DNA of 64,000 nt, from the NCBI GenBank assembly GCA_024760505.1, contig CP058931.1, positions 124,001-188,000 on the forward strand, given 5' to 3'. Both the position numbers and the translations under genes were made by a program. Origin of the DNA: Nitrospira sp. Its GTDB lineage: Bacteria; Nitrospirota; Nitrospiria; Nitrospirales; UBA8639. The notes below the pieces were generated by a model. The model did not search any database, had not been told where the DNA came from, and saw only the letters and a program-made list of their open reading frames with translations. Shown piece by piece: positions 63,449-64,000 of this stretch. Within the stretch, counting starts at the first letter, position 1. Each line of letters starts with the position of its first letter.

Positions 63449-64000
63449 CGCGAGTTAACCTATTTTTCCACACAGGTGTGCTCCCAATCGGACTGCTCCT
63501 GGTCTTAGTCCAAGCCGGTTGGAGCGCTGACCCATCAACCATCAAGGATGAAATCAGTCAGGAACGCCTGCGGCTGGAAAAGCTCAATCAGGAAATTGCC
63601 GAAACCCAAAAAGAAACCAAACGGATCGAGAAGAAGCATGGCTCGGTTTTGAAAACAATCGATAAATTGGACCGCCAGCTTTATGAGCAAAAGAAAGAAC
63701 GCAATCGCATAAATGAACAGATCAAAGTAACAGATGAGGAATTGGCGAACCTGAGCACGAAGATTGGGGAAGTTGAGCAAAGCGTTCAAACCCGTCAATC
63801 CTCCATTTCCGCCAGACTTCGGTTATTATACATGGAGGGACGCACAGGCTATTTGAAAACTCTCTTCGCAGCTGAATCATTCACCGAGGCCGCACACCGG
63901 ATGGATTATCTTTCATGGGTTGCCCAACGGGAGCATCAGCTTGTCCGACAGTTTCAAGAAGACCTTTCGAATCTCCAACAGCTCAAGGAGAAACAGACGG
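63445..64000 (+). CDS. EnvC-like murein hydrolase activator (cut by window edge)
   Basis: The frame starts at the ATG at 63445, overlapping the ftsX stop, and runs past the end of the window. A signal peptide (GVLPIGLLLVLVQAGWSADP) precedes a long coiled coil (LRLEKLNQEIAETQKETKRIEKKHGSVLKTIDKLDRQLYEQKKERNRINEQIK), then RLRLLYMEGRTGYLKTLFAAES and YLSWVAQREHQLV. This is the N-terminal half of EnvC-type proteins, whose C-terminal LytM domain, outside this window, activates amidases. FtsEX controls EnvC, so the operon makes sense. About 185 residues are visible. Confidence 0.9.
   Translation, partial: MTRVNLFFHTGVLPIGLLLVLVQAGWSADPSTIKDEISQERLRLEKLNQEIAETQKETKRIEKKHGSVLKTIDKLDRQLYEQKKERNRINEQIKVTDEELANLSTKIGEVEQSVQTRQSSISARLRLLYMEGRTGYLKTLFAAESFTEAAHRMDYLSWVAQREHQLVRQFQEDLSNLQQLKEKQT

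Overview
The window looks like ordinary bacterial chromosome from a diderm (Gram-negative-type) bacterium of moderate GC. Lipoproteins, BamD, an FtsEX/EnvC cluster, LspA and a system I (Ccm) cytochrome c maturation locus all point to a double membrane. The mix of genes (archaeal-type Thi4 beside ThiC, an Allochromatium-type ferredoxin, Ccm genes, an AsmA-like DUF748 giant) fits Nitrospirota, most likely a Nitrospira-like nitrite oxidiser. That assignment is an inference from gene content; there is no rRNA or other phylogenetic marker here, and I see no tRNA.

Layout. 1-5.6 kb (minus strand): a membrane-anchored fragment cut by the window edge, a DUF2141 protein, lspA overlapping ileS, and nadA. 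5.9-11.1 kb (plus): a TPP riboswitch with terminator controls thiC, followed by thi4, a TPR protein, a degenerate receiver and ygfZ. 11.1-14.4 kb: small conserved or hypothetical genes, a DMT exporter and a ferredoxin. 14.5-20.6 kb (minus): smc, ispH, fabH. 20.8-25.2 kb: bamD-like lipoprotein, galE, ccdA and a TlpA-like thioredoxin. 25.6-35.3 kb (plus): ccmA, ccmB, then about 2.7 kb of unrelated DNA with an oppositely oriented secreted protein, then ccmC, a ccmE-like paralog, ccmE, ccmF, ccmG, ccmH and ccmI. CcdA and the TlpA-like protein just upstream probably supply reductant to this pathway.

35.4-46.6 kb is the accessory part: two toxin-antitoxin pairs (Phd/PIN and ParD/ParE), an orphan membrane protein, a VIT/VWA protein, an ECF sigma factor with a membrane anti-sigma-like protein, an EEP-fold hydrolase, a CopD-like membrane protein, a methyltransferase with a signal peptide, and one IS110-family insertion sequence next to a REP-like palindrome. 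46.7-56.7 kb: a two-domain methyltransferase, a Ppx/GppA phosphatase, a cysteine-rich relative of the YggX iron-traffic family, an AlgH-like protein, an AmpG-like permease, two tandem BamE-like lipoproteins, a DUF1295 enzyme and a 987-residue DUF748 protein. 57-64 kb (plus) is a housekeeping run: ffh, rpsP, rimM, trmD, rplS, rnhB, yraN, ftsE, ftsX and the start of an envC-like gene.

No wholly new system is proven. The best candidates for a second look are the DNA inserted between ccmB and ccmC with its pore-former-like secreted protein, the ccmE-like paralog without a heme-binding histidine, the bacterial Thi4 carrying His where the yeast suicide enzyme has Cys, the exported methyltransferase, and the IS110 element with its putative bridge RNA beside a palindrome.
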